64,000 nucleotides of DNA, taken from the NCBI RefSeq assembly GCF_017377875.1, contig NZ_CP070975.1, positions 4,019,728 to 4,083,727 of the forward strand, written 5' to 3'. Numbering within the stretch: position 1 is the first letter of the stretch; the number at the start of each line of letters is the position of its first letter. This DNA is from Alcaligenes sp. SORT26. Lineage in GTDB: Bacteria; Pseudomonadota; Gammaproteobacteria; Burkholderiales; Burkholderiaceae_B. Below are positions 43,354-52,018 of the stretch, one piece after another. Under the pieces are notes generated by a model. That model was not told the origin of the DNA. It saw only the letters and a list, made by a program, of their open reading frames with translations, and searched no databases. Position numbers and translations under genes: made by a program.

Positions 43354-43959
43354 TTAAGGCTTGTTCAAGGCACTTTTTGCGGCTGCTTTGCCGGTTTTGG
43401 CCGAGACCGCCGGATGTTGGGCAATGCAATAGCGCAAGGGGGCCTTGGCCCAGGCTCCTGCATAGTCCACACCGATGCGTGGACCAATCTGGATTTGATC
43501 CAGTGGCAGGGCGGGTGCGTCCAGCCAATGCAAGGTGGGGACGCAAGCATCGGCCCCGTTATAGCTTTTGTCGATTCCCAGCCCCTTGCACAGACGGCCC
43601 GGGCCTGACAAAGAAGGGCCGCCTTCTGGCGAAACCCACTGGGCTGCACGCAAGAGCACCGCCGTGCCGTCGCCTTCCACACCGCTGACCATATTCATGC
43701 AGTGGTGCAGGCCATAAATCAGATAGACATAGGCATAGCCTGCCGGGCCAAACATCAGTCGGGTGCGCTCGGTAATGCCGCGGCGGCTGTGGGCGGCCTG
43801 ATCTTCCGGCCCCAGATAGGCTTCTGTTTCGACAATGGTGGCGCAGCGCTGGCCGCGTTCGTCATTCACAACCAGGGTTTTGCCCAGCAACTCCAGGGCG
43901 ACGTAACGCGGATCGCGGGCAAAGAACGTCCGTGGCAGGTAGAGCGCAGACTCAGTCAT
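43354..43959 (-). CDS. 3-methyladenine DNA glycosylase (AAG/MPG family)
   Basis: A 201-residue enzyme of the mammalian-type AAG family that removes 3-methyladenine and hypoxanthine. Family motifs are LELLGKTLVV, ATIVETEAYLGPEDQAAHS with the catalytic glutamate, RLMFGPAGYAYVYLIYGLHHCMNMV and GPGRLCKGLGI. It overlaps the end of the adenine deaminase gene by 8 bases, so the two are translated together. The window thus has two unrelated alkyladenine glycosylases. Confidence 0.93.
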   Translation of the reverse strand: MTESALYLPRTFFARDPRYVALELLGKTLVVNDERGQRCATIVETEAYLGPEDQAAHSRRGITERTRLMFGPAGYAYVYLIYGLHHCMNMVSGVEGDGTAVLLRAAQWVSPEGGPSLSGPGRLCKGLGIDKSYNGADACVPTLHWLDAPALPLDQIQIGPRIGVDYAGAWAKAPLRYCIAQHPAVSAKTGKAAAKSALNKP

Positions 43960-44989
43960 TTCCGGGAATCCGCTCCAACTTGTTCAACCAGGCCTGTTGT
44001 TGCTCCTTGGGCAAAAAGGAGGAGCGCAGGCTATTGGCTGCCAGAGTACGCAAATCGGCTTCCTGCAAATTCAGGGCCTGGGCGGTTTGCATATAGTTGT
44101 CCAGCAGATAACCACCAAAATAAGCCGGGTCGTCCGAGTTCACACACACGTTCAGGCCGCGATCCAGCAAGTGCTTCAGATTATGCTGGTGCAGGCTGTC
44201 AAAGACCTTGAGCTTGATATTGGACAGAGGACAGACCGTCAGGGAAATGGCGTGGTCGATCAAATATTGCATCAGGGCCGGGTCGTCCTGGCTGCGTACG
44301 CCGTGGTCGATACGCTCTACTTTCAAAAGCTGAAGGGCGTCCCTCACGTAGCTGGCCGGGCCTTCCTCACCGGCGTGGGCGACCAGTCGGAAGTCCAGCT
44401 CGCGGCAGCGGGCATAGACTTTTTCAAACTTGGCGGGAGGATTGCCCTTTTCCGAGGAATCCAGGCCAATCGCAATCCACAGGTCGGAATACTGATTGCG
44501 TAAGGGCAGGGCGGCTTCCAGGGTGGCAAAAGCGTCGGCTTCGCTCAGGTGGCGCAGGAAGCTCAAGATCAGATAACTGCTGATCCCCAGCTCGGACTTG
44601 GCCTGGCGGGCGGCACGGGCGATCCCGGCAAACACGGTTTCCATGGCAATCCCGCGTGCCGTGTGGGTTTGCGGGTCAAACATGATTTCAGTATGGACAA
44701 TGCCATCGGCCTGGGCGCGCAGAAAGTAGGCCCAGGTCATGTCAAAGAAATCCTGCTCGGTAATCAGCACACCGGCTCCGGCGTAGTACAGATCCAGAAA
44801 GGATTGCAGGTCGGTAAATTGGTAGGCGGCGTGCAGGCTGGCCTGGTCGGGATAGCGCAGCGTAATGTGATTGCGCTGGGCCAGCTTGAAGATCAAGTCC
44901 GGTTCCAGCGTGCCTTCTATATGAAGGTGCAGTTCGGCCTTGGGCAGTTGGCGGGTAAATTCGCGTAAGGAAAAAGCGGAATCAGACAC
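43952..44989 (-). CDS. Adenine deaminase (adenosine deaminase-like, type 2)
   Basis: A 345-residue zinc-dependent amidohydrolase of the adenosine deaminase family. Metal ligands are His21 and His23 in ELHLHIEG, the histidine in LVAHAGEEG with the catalytic glutamate, and the aspartates of NSDDPAYFGGY. The LDSSEKGNPPAKFEKVY segment resembles the bacterial and fungal adenine deaminase group rather than adenosine deaminase. It should convert adenine to hypoxanthine. Coupling to a glycosylase that frees methylated adenine or hypoxanthine raises the idea of joint base salvage. Confidence 0.88.
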   Translation of the reverse strand: MSDSAFSLREFTRQLPKAELHLHIEGTLEPDLIFKLAQRNHITLRYPDQASLHAAYQFTDLQSFLDLYYAGAGVLITEQDFFDMTWAYFLRAQADGIVHTEIMFDPQTHTARGIAMETVFAGIARAARQAKSELGISSYLILSFLRHLSEADAFATLEAALPLRNQYSDLWIAIGLDSSEKGNPPAKFEKVYARCRELDFRLVAHAGEEGPASYVRDALQLLKVERIDHGVRSQDDPALMQYLIDHAISLTVCPLSNIKLKVFDSLHQHNLKHLLDRGLNVCVNSDDPAYFGGYLLDNYMQTAQALNLQEADLRTLAANSLRSSFLPKEQQQAWLNKLERIPGND

Positions 44990-45048
44990 GGGGCGCTCCT
45001 GGTAGGCAGACTATGCGCCCCATTATACGAATGGCAATAGCTCGGGGG

Positions 45049-45429
45049 TCAGTTGTCCTTGCCACGCAAGGCGGCAATCGCCAGAAAGAGCCAGGCCAGA
45101 ATCATGGCTACCCCGCCAATGGGGGTGATCGCGCCTAGCCATTTCACGCCGCTAAGCACCAGAATGTACAGGCTGCCGCTGAAAATCAGTACGCCAGCCA
45201 GCATCAGAATCGCGCTGCGGGACTGCCAGGCTGTATTCAGTTGCGAGCTCAAAGCGGCGATCAGCAGCAGACCCAGGCCATGCAGCAATTGATACAGCAC
45301 GGCAGTGTGCCAGGTCGCCAAGGCCGATGCGTCAACCATGGCGCGCAGGGCGTGGGCACCAAAAGCGCCCAGGCCTACGCCCAAGGCCATAATCAGTGTG
45401 CCCAGGCACAGGATGGATCGTGATTTCAT
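45049..45429 (-). CDS. DUF423 membrane protein
   Basis: A 126-residue integral membrane protein with four predicted helices. The GLGAFGAHAL motif (residues 19-28) and the conserved TWHTAVLYQLLHGLGLLLIA and LILVLSGVKWLGAITPIGG-like segments are typical of DUF423 (E. coli YgdD). The function is unknown. It is followed by the adenine deaminase start 59 bases away on the same strand. Confidence 0.9.
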   Translation of the reverse strand: MKSRSILCLGTLIMALGVGLGAFGAHALRAMVDASALATWHTAVLYQLLHGLGLLLIAALSSQLNTAWQSRSAILMLAGVLIFSGSLYILVLSGVKWLGAITPIGGVAMILAWLFLAIAALRGKDN

Positions 45430-45521
45430 GTCTTTCCTTGCAAGTCGCTGCAGTCGCAGCGCGGAGGGAGGCCAGTGCTATTATCGAATAAAAAAATTGG
45501 CTTTGTCTGCAAGGAGACAGC

Positions 45522-46526
45522 ATGCAAGAAATAGCCCCGGTCGCCCCTGATGCGCAAGACGTCGTGGTGGCTGCCTATCGCTATCAGTCTGGCCAGCCTG
45601 CACAGGCTTTGGATATTCACCACCTGCCTGCACACGACCCCTTGAAGGACGGCTTTATCTGGATTGGTTTGAAAGACCCCAGCGAGGTAACCTTGCGCCA
45701 CCTTGGCGAGCAGTTGGGGCTGCCAAGCAATGCGGTCGATGAGTTGATCGTTCCTCATCGTCGCCCCAAATGGCTAGAGTTCAGCAATTGCCTGATTGTG
45801 GTGGCAGTGACCTTCGGTTTGAAGGATCTGCGTCCGGTTTTTGGTACGACCCAGATTCTGATCGCCCAGGGTTTGTTGCTGACCGTACGGCGTGGCTCCA
45901 ACAGCAGCTACTTACAGTTGCGCTCCCGCCTGGAGAGCACACCGGCTCTACTGGTTCGAGGTAGTGATTTCGTGGCTTCGGAGCTGCTGGATTTGATTGT
46001 TGACCAGTACCAGACTTGTTTGGAGCAATTTGAAAAAGCGGTGGAAGCCATTGAGCAGCAATTTCTGATTCTTGGTTTCAAGGAGAACGACGTACGGCGT
46101 ATTTATCGTTTGCGGCGCGATTTGCTGCGTGTGTATAACGCCGTGACGCCTTTGGCGGAGCTAAGTCGTCGCTTGTCACGCATTGAGCTGGCTTATGTGG
46201 ATGCAGAAAGCCGGGCGTATTTTGGGGAAGTGGCGGACCGTATTACCCGCACGTCCGAATTCATTAACAGTCTGCGGCAAGCTTTGGCTTTCGCGTTTGA
46301 AGGTGGCTTGATGATAGGGCAGATGCAGCAAACCGACACCACCCGCAAGCTGGCTGCCTGGGCCGCTATTTTGGCTGTGCCGACAGCGGTGGCGGGGATT
46401 TACGGCATGAACTTCAAGTTCATGCCCGAGTTGGAGTGGACGATGGGCTACCCCCTGGCCCTGGGCCTGATGGGGAGCGTTTGCGGCTTTTTATACTGGA
46501 AATTCAAGAAGGCCAAATGGCTCTGA
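45522..46526 (+). CDS. CorA-family divalent cation transporter
   Basis: A 334-residue protein of the CorA magnesium/cobalt/zinc channel family. A large N-terminal cytoplasmic domain with long helices (residues 1-270) is followed by two membrane helices near the C-terminus. The signature YGMNFKFMPE (the GMN motif) is at the end of the first helix. The ribosome site AAGGAG is 6 bases before the ATG. The basic tail KFKKAKWL is typical. The metal specificity cannot be read from sequence. Confidence 0.92.
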   Translation: MQEIAPVAPDAQDVVVAAYRYQSGQPAQALDIHHLPAHDPLKDGFIWIGLKDPSEVTLRHLGEQLGLPSNAVDELIVPHRRPKWLEFSNCLIVVAVTFGLKDLRPVFGTTQILIAQGLLLTVRRGSNSSYLQLRSRLESTPALLVRGSDFVASELLDLIVDQYQTCLEQFEKAVEAIEQQFLILGFKENDVRRIYRLRRDLLRVYNAVTPLAELSRRLSRIELAYVDAESRAYFGEVADRITRTSEFINSLRQALAFAFEGGLMIGQMQQTDTTRKLAAWAAILAVPTAVAGIYGMNFKFMPELEWTMGYPLALGLMGSVCGFLYWKFKKAKWL

Positions 46527-46573
46527 CGTAGGACAGCAATAGGCCGAGCCGGGGCCACTATCAAGGAGGCGTG

Positions 46574-48175
46574 ATGGATCTGAAACAGCAGTTACAGAAT
46601 CAGGTGCCGGATTTGATTGATGACGATCTGTTTGTCGAAGACCCGGTTTTACAGATCTGGTACAGAAAGCTGGCGTCGACCAAGGCCCAGGCGGGTCTGG
46701 CCGATTATGGTCGCAAGCTGGGTTCGGCATACTGGCGCGAACAAGGGGCCTTGGCGAATCGACAGCCACCGCAATGGCGTGGCTGGTCGGCGCAAGGTCA
46801 GCATATTGATCAGGTGGATTTTCATCCCTCCTGGCACCACTTGATGAGTCTGGGTATGGAGCAGGGCCTGCATATCTGGCCCCATCAGGCGCAGCCCGGT
46901 CAGCATCTGGAGCGGGCAATCGGTTTTTATATGCACGGTCAGATCGAGGCGGGCACCCTCTGCCCCCTGACCATGACGCGCGCCGCCGCTCCTTTATTGC
47001 AGGCGGACCCCTTTCAGGAGTGGGCGGCTCAACTGGACCAGACTCAGTACGACGCGTCCAGTCAGGTGATGAGCCAAAAACAGAGCGTGCTATTGGGCAT
47101 GGGCATGACGGAAATGCAGGGTGGCTCTGATCTGCGCGGATGTACCACCGAAGCCCACCCTGATGGCGCTGCATTTCGTCTTTATGGGCATAAATGGTTT
47201 TTCTCCGTGCCGCAGGCTGACGGGCATCTGGTACTGGCTCGCGAGCACGAACAGTTTTCCTGCTTCTTGATGCCTCGCTATACCGAATATGGCTTGAATC
47301 GCCGCTATATACGCAGGCTGAAAGACAAGCTGGGTAATCGCTCCAATGCCAGTGCCGAGATTGATTTTGACGGTGCCCTGGCCTGGCGCGTGGGGCAGCC
47401 CGGGCGCGGCATCGCCTTGCTGGCCGGAATGGCCGCCCGAACCCGTATTGATTGCGTGCTGGGCAGTGCGGCCTTGATGCGGCAGGCACTGGTGCAGTCG
47501 CTTCATTACTGCCAGCATCGGGTTTGCTTTGGCAAAGCCTTGATCGACCAGCCCTTGATGCAGGCTGTCCTGCTGGATATGAGCCTGGAAAGCGAAGCTG
47601 CCACGCATCTGGCTTTGTTTCTGGTGGATTTGCAGGAGCGTGTTGATGATCCCGTCGCACAGGCCGTGCTGCGTATTCTGTCCCCCGCTGCCAAATTCTG
47701 GGTCTGCCGTCGCGCCATAGCCCTATGTGCCGAGGCCATGGAAACCTGGGGTGGCAATGGCTATATCGAGGAGGGGCCCATGCCGCGTCTTTTGCGGGAA
47801 GCCCCCGTCAACTCCATCTGGGAAGGTTCAGGCAATATTATGTGTCTGGATGTGCAGCGTGCGCTAGGCCAGGAGGGTGTGTTCGAGGCCCTGCAGACTG
47901 ATTTGCGTGCCCGCTGTGGAGACGATGCCGAGCTGGGCCGGGCGGCTCAAACCTTGCTGGATACCGTATCCCAGGCTGGAGGCCGGGTCTGGACACAAAA
48001 ACTGGCCGTCTTGTACCAGGCCTGTCTGATGCGCCAACTGGCCCCCGATGCTGTGGCCGATCTGTTTATGGCCCAGCGTGTGCAACAGGGCCCGTCGGCG
48101 GTATTCGGGCTGGAAGGCGTAGAGCAGAGTGACTGGTATCTGCACCGTGCCTGGCCCCGCCTGCAAACCACCTGA
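46574..48175 (+). CDS. AidB-type acyl-CoA dehydrogenase
   Basis: A 533-residue flavoprotein of the acyl-CoA dehydrogenase superfamily. It resembles E. coli AidB: long N-terminal domain, GMTEMQGGSDLRGCTTEA, YGHKWFFSVPQADGHLVLA, RLKDKLGNRSNASAEIDFDGA, AMETWGGNGYIEEGPMPRLLREAPVNSIWEGSGNIMCLDV. AidB is a DNA-binding flavoprotein induced by alkylating agents, though related enzymes may be genuine dehydrogenases. The ATG at 46574 has AGGAGG 5 bases upstream. It lies 47 bases after corA. Confidence 0.88.
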   Translation: MDLKQQLQNQVPDLIDDDLFVEDPVLQIWYRKLASTKAQAGLADYGRKLGSAYWREQGALANRQPPQWRGWSAQGQHIDQVDFHPSWHHLMSLGMEQGLHIWPHQAQPGQHLERAIGFYMHGQIEAGTLCPLTMTRAAAPLLQADPFQEWAAQLDQTQYDASSQVMSQKQSVLLGMGMTEMQGGSDLRGCTTEAHPDGAAFRLYGHKWFFSVPQADGHLVLAREHEQFSCFLMPRYTEYGLNRRYIRRLKDKLGNRSNASAEIDFDGALAWRVGQPGRGIALLAGMAARTRIDCVLGSAALMRQALVQSLHYCQHRVCFGKALIDQPLMQAVLLDMSLESEAATHLALFLVDLQERVDDPVAQAVLRILSPAAKFWVCRRAIALCAEAMETWGGNGYIEEGPMPRLLREAPVNSIWEGSGNIMCLDVQRALGQEGVFEALQTDLRARCGDDAELGRAAQTLLDTVSQAGGRVWTQKLAVLYQACLMRQLAPDAVADLFMAQRVQQGPSAVFGLEGVEQSDWYLHRAWPRLQTT

Positions 48176-48204
48176 GCAGAGCCTGGCTACTAGGGACATT
48201 GCTC

Positions 48205-48232
48205 TGGACAGGCGGTGCGCAGTATCTATAAT
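48205..48232 (+). promoter_or_regulatory. Sigma-70 promoter of the nuclease/peptide-importer operon
   Basis: TGGACA (5 of 6 consensus) and a perfect TATAAT are separated by 16 bases, 47 bases before the nuclease ATG. This is among the best sigma-70 promoters visible in the window. Confidence 0.75.
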
Positions 48233-48278
48233 TTGTTAGCCTTGTTTTCCGCTACCTGCCTGGAGTGTTGTCCGCATC

Positions 48279-48851
48279 ATGACTGTGTTTTCCTTGTCCG
48301 GCTTTTCTTCTTTGACTCGGCACGCAGCCGTTTGTGCAGGTCTGACGGCGGTGATAACTGCCTGGGCCTTGCCTGTTCAGGCGCAGGACTTTGAGCTGAC
48401 AGGGCGTGTGGTGCGGGTTGCTGATGGCGATACGCTGACGATTCTGGGACGCGACAACAAGCAGCAGCGTGTGCGTCTGGCCAGTATTGATGCGCCTGAA
48501 ACCAGCAAAGACAGCCGTCGCCCCGGTCAACCCTTTGCGGTGGCCTCCCGGCGCTTTCTGTCTGATCTGGTATCGGGCAAACAACTGACCTTGTCTTGCT
48601 ACGAGCGTGATCGCCATGGCCGTGCCGTGTGCGATGTGCCTTTGGACGATGGCGAAACCGCTAATCAGAAACTGGTGCGTGCCGGTATGGCAATGGCGAA
48701 CCGGGAAAAGCGTGGCCGCTTCCTGCGTGACCCGCGCATTGACGGGTTGGAGCGCGAAGCCAAAGAGGACCGCGTTGGCATCTGGTCCGAACCCAATCCT
48801 GTGCCGCCATGGAAATGGCGCTATGACTGCTGGCAGCAAGGGCAATGCTAA
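48279..48851 (+). CDS. Secreted thermonuclease-family (SNase) endonuclease
   Basis: A 190-residue protein with signal peptide (VCAGLTAVITAWALPVQA-QD) and an SNase OB-fold domain. Catalytic signatures are VADGDTLTI, RVRLASIDAPE (Arg and Asp for calcium and phosphate) and ERDRHGRAVCDV, with the conserved GLEREAKEDRVGIWS ending. Two C-terminal cysteines (DCWQQGQC) may be disulphide-bonded. It should degrade DNA or RNA outside the cytoplasm. It is the first gene of a peptide-importer operon, and its stop overlaps the start of the binding-protein gene by 7 bases. Confidence 0.9.
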   Translation: MTVFSLSGFSSLTRHAAVCAGLTAVITAWALPVQAQDFELTGRVVRVADGDTLTILGRDNKQQRVRLASIDAPETSKDSRRPGQPFAVASRRFLSDLVSGKQLTLSCYERDRHGRAVCDVPLDDGETANQKLVRAGMAMANREKRGRFLRDPRIDGLEREAKEDRVGIWSEPNPVPPWKWRYDCWQQGQC

Positions 48852-51034
48852 GCCCCTTGCGGCGGATCGGGCTGGCTCTGATATGTACCGCACTGGCCGC
48901 ATGCTCCAACCCTGTTAACAGCCCTTATCACGAAGAAAGTGCAGCGGAAAATACGCTGTACAGCGCGTTTACGACCCGTTCGCCCAATCACCTGGACCCG
49001 GCTTTGTCCTATTCAGGGGACGAGACGCCGTTTACCTATTCGATTTACGAGCCTTTATACGGTTACCACTACCTGGATCGGCCGTATCGCCTGATTCCCA
49101 AAGCGGCTGCCGAGCTGGTTGACGATCCGGTGTATCTGGACGAACACGGCAATCGACTGCCTGCAGATGCGCCTGGTGAGCAGGTGGCGGTCAGTCGTTA
49201 TGACATTCCCATCAAGCAAGGCATTGCCTTTCAACCGCATCCGGCCTTTGCGCAGGACGAACAAGGGGAGTATCGCTATTACCCCATGCGGGCTCCCGAC
49301 TTGAATGATGCTTTCAGTATTACGGACTTTGCCTATACCGGTTCGCGGGAATTGACGGCCCATGACTACGTTTACGCCTTCAAACGTCTGGCCAGCCCGC
49401 GTTTGGCTTCGCCCGTTCTGGGCGTCATGGCCGAGCATATACGGGGTTTCAAGGAGTTCAGCGAAGAGCTGGCGCAGATCGACAAGCAGGAACCTCGTCC
49501 GCAATGGCTGGATTTGCGTCCTTATTCCTTGCCGGGCGTGAGAGCCCTGGATAAGCACACGCTGCGCATCGAGGTAAACGGCAAATATCCGCAATTCAAG
49601 TATTGGCTGGCCATGACTTTTACGGCCCCCATGGCCTGGGAAGCCGAGCGGTTTTACAGCCAGCCGCGTATGGCGCAGCACAATCTGACGCTGGATAGCT
49701 GGCCGGTGGGCACCGGCCCATTCATGCTGACCGAATCCTTGACCAACCGCCGCCATGTCTTGAGTCGTAATCCTAACTATCGGGGTGAGCCCTATCCCTG
49801 CGTAGGTGCCCCTGGCGACCAGGAGGCAGGTTTACTGGCCGATTGCGGCAAACCCATGCCTTTCCTGGACAAAGTGGTGTTCTCTTTGGAGAAAGAGGGC
49901 GTGCCTTTAATGGGCAAGTTCCTGCAAGGCTATTACGACATTCCACAAGTGGAGCGGGGTGAGTATGGGGTCGCCATGACCGTCGCTGCACAGGACTCGG
50001 TAGATAAAGCCAATCTGTACCAGGAGCGAGGTTTGCAATTGCGCACCTCTCCTGAAGCGCAATTGTTTTATATGGGCTTTAACTGGCATGACCCTGTTGT
50101 CGGCAAAGGCGATACGCCAGAGCAGGCCGAGCAAAATCGCAAGCTGCGTCTGGCGATCAGCATTGTGTTCGATTGGGAGCAGTACGTTTCCATTTTTATG
50201 AATGATCAGGGGCAGGCTGCGCATAGCCCTTTGCCGCCCGGCGTGCCCGGTTATCAGCCATTGCCTCAAGGGGCTAATCCTTACGTCTATACCAAAGACA
50301 ATGGCGTGGTGAAACGCCGCAGCCTGGACGAGGCCCGCGACTTGTTGCGCCAGGCCGGTTATCCCGATGGGCGAGACAGCCGCAGCGGCAAACCCTTGAT
50401 TCTGTATTACGACTCCATGATGGGCATGGGTTCGGATGCCACCGTGGACTGGATGCGCCGTCAATTGGCCCAGGTGGGTTTGCAATTGGAAGTGCGTGCG
50501 ACCGACTACAACCGCTTTCAGGACAAGATGAAACGTGGCGCAGCACAGATATTCCTTTGGGGTTGGGTGGCGGACTACCCGGATGCAGAAAACTTCTTCA
50601 CCTTGCTGTACGGCCCACAAGCCAAAAAAGACTTTGGCGGAGAGAATGCGGCCAATTATCAAAGCGCCGAGTTTGATCGTTTGTACGAGCAAATGCGCTT
50701 TCTGAATGATGGTCCCGACAAAGAAGCCGTAGTCCAGCAGATGATTCATCTGGTGCAGCATGATGCCCCCTGGATGTTTGGCTACGTGCCCAATGCGGGC
50801 GGGGCCTACCAAAGCTGGGTGCGTAACGCCAAGCCGTCCATGATGGTGCGGGATGGCATTCAGTATTACCGCATCGATCCCGAACAGCGCGTGGAGCAGA
50901 TTGATCGCTGGAATCGCCCCGTGTGGTGGCCTGCTATTCCGGTGGTGCTGCTGGTGCTGATCCTGTTCTGGATGTTGCGCTCGCAAGCGCAGGCACGCCG
51001 TCGACAAGTGGCCCTGCGCAAGGAGAAAGACTGA
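48845..51034 (+). CDS. Peptide ABC transporter substrate-binding lipoprotein with C-terminal membrane helix
   Basis: A 729-residue SBP_bac_5 (DppA/OppA/YejA-type) protein. The N-terminus is a lipoprotein signal with lipobox LAAC, Cys20. The binding domain shows HLDPALSYSGDETPFTYSIYEPLYGY, DYVYAFKRLASPRLASPVLGV, WPVGTGPFMLTESLTNRRHVLSRNPNYRGE and IFLWGWVADYPDAENFFTLLYG. Residues about 695-715 form a hydrophobic helix (WWPAIPVVLLVLILFWML) followed by basic residues, so the protein seems anchored at both ends. That second anchor is unusual for this family. The stop overlaps the permease start by one base. Confidence 0.9.
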   Translation: MLSPLRRIGLALICTALAACSNPVNSPYHEESAAENTLYSAFTTRSPNHLDPALSYSGDETPFTYSIYEPLYGYHYLDRPYRLIPKAAAELVDDPVYLDEHGNRLPADAPGEQVAVSRYDIPIKQGIAFQPHPAFAQDEQGEYRYYPMRAPDLNDAFSITDFAYTGSRELTAHDYVYAFKRLASPRLASPVLGVMAEHIRGFKEFSEELAQIDKQEPRPQWLDLRPYSLPGVRALDKHTLRIEVNGKYPQFKYWLAMTFTAPMAWEAERFYSQPRMAQHNLTLDSWPVGTGPFMLTESLTNRRHVLSRNPNYRGEPYPCVGAPGDQEAGLLADCGKPMPFLDKVVFSLEKEGVPLMGKFLQGYYDIPQVERGEYGVAMTVAAQDSVDKANLYQERGLQLRTSPEAQLFYMGFNWHDPVVGKGDTPEQAEQNRKLRLAISIVFDWEQYVSIFMNDQGQAAHSPLPPGVPGYQPLPQGANPYVYTKDNGVVKRRSLDEARDLLRQAGYPDGRDSRSGKPLILYYDSMMGMGSDATVDWMRRQLAQVGLQLEVRATDYNRFQDKMKRGAAQIFLWGWVADYPDAENFFTLLYGPQAKKDFGGENAANYQSAEFDRLYEQMRFLNDGPDKEAVVQQMIHLVQHDAPWMFGYVPNAGGAYQSWVRNAKPSMMVRDGIQYYRIDPEQRVEQIDRWNRPVWWPAIPVVLLVLILFWMLRSQAQARRRQVALRKEKD

Positions 51035-52011
51035 TGTTTTCCTATATGCTGCGGCGCATTCTGTACGGCGTGCTGATTCTGATCGGGGTCAATCTGCTGA
51101 CCTTTGTGCTGTTCTTTGCGGTCAATACGCCCGACGATATGGCGCGTTTGTCTATTGGTGGACAGCGCGTCAGCCAAACCGCGATTGAGAACTGGAAGGC
51201 CGAGCGTGGTTATAACAAGCCGCTGTTTTATAACGCTCAGGCTGAAGGTTCCAAAACGCTGACCGATACGATTTTCTATGAACGCTCCGTCCCCTTGCTG
51301 CGCCTGGACTTTGGCTTGTCCGATCAAGGACAAGACATTGCCTATCAAATCAAGCAACGCATGGGGCCTAGTCTGGCGCTGGCCCTGCCTACTTTCTTTT
51401 TAGGCTTATGGGTGTGTATCAGCTTTGCCTTGCTGATGGTGTTCTTCCGGGGAACACGGCTGGATTTTTCTGCCGTTGTGCTCTGCGTGGTGCTGATGTC
51501 CATTTCGGGTCTGTTCTACATCATTGCCGGGCAGTGGATGTTTGCGAGGGTGCTGCGCTGGGTGCCGTTTTCAGGTTGGGTGGAAGGCATGGATAACTGG
51601 CGCTTCCTGGTCTTGCCCGTACTGGTCGGGATTCTGTCCCGAGTCGGGGCCGAGTCGCGCTTTTACCGCAGCCTGTTTCTGGAAGAGGCCAGCCGCGACT
51701 ATGTGCGTACCGCACGTTCCAAGGGTTTGGCGGAATCGACCGTGCTGTTCCGCCATGTCTTGCCCAATGCGCTTTTGCCCATCCTGACAGGCACGGTGTC
51801 AGCCTTGCCCTTGCTGTTTATGGGTAGTCTGATTTCCGAGTCTTTTTTTGGTATTCCGGGTCTGGGCAGCTTCACCATTGATGCCATCAATGCCCAGGAC
51901 TTTTCCATTGTGCGTGCCATGGTGTTTTTAGGATCGATGCTTTATATCGCCGGTTTGATTCTGGCGGATATCTCCTACACCCTGGTTGACCCTCGCATTC
52001 GTTTCAGTTGA
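51034..52011 (+). CDS. Peptide ABC transporter permease (DppB/YejB type)
   Basis: A 325-residue permease with about six helices. The EAA loop is EASRDYVRTARSKGLAESTVLFRHVLPNALLPIL (about residues 219-252), and the N-terminal MLRRILYGVLILIGVNLLTFVLFFAVNTPDDMAR is typical of oligopeptide permease subunit B. It begins at the TGATG overlap with the binding-protein gene. It pairs with the next permease to form the membrane channel. Confidence 0.93.
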   Translation: MFSYMLRRILYGVLILIGVNLLTFVLFFAVNTPDDMARLSIGGQRVSQTAIENWKAERGYNKPLFYNAQAEGSKTLTDTIFYERSVPLLRLDFGLSDQGQDIAYQIKQRMGPSLALALPTFFLGLWVCISFALLMVFFRGTRLDFSAVVLCVVLMSISGLFYIIAGQWMFARVLRWVPFSGWVEGMDNWRFLVLPVLVGILSRVGAESRFYRSLFLEEASRDYVRTARSKGLAESTVLFRHVLPNALLPILTGTVSALPLLFMGSLISESFFGIPGLGSFTIDAINAQDFSIVRAMVFLGSMLYIAGLILADISYTLVDPRIRFS

Positions 52012-52018
52012 GCCCGCC

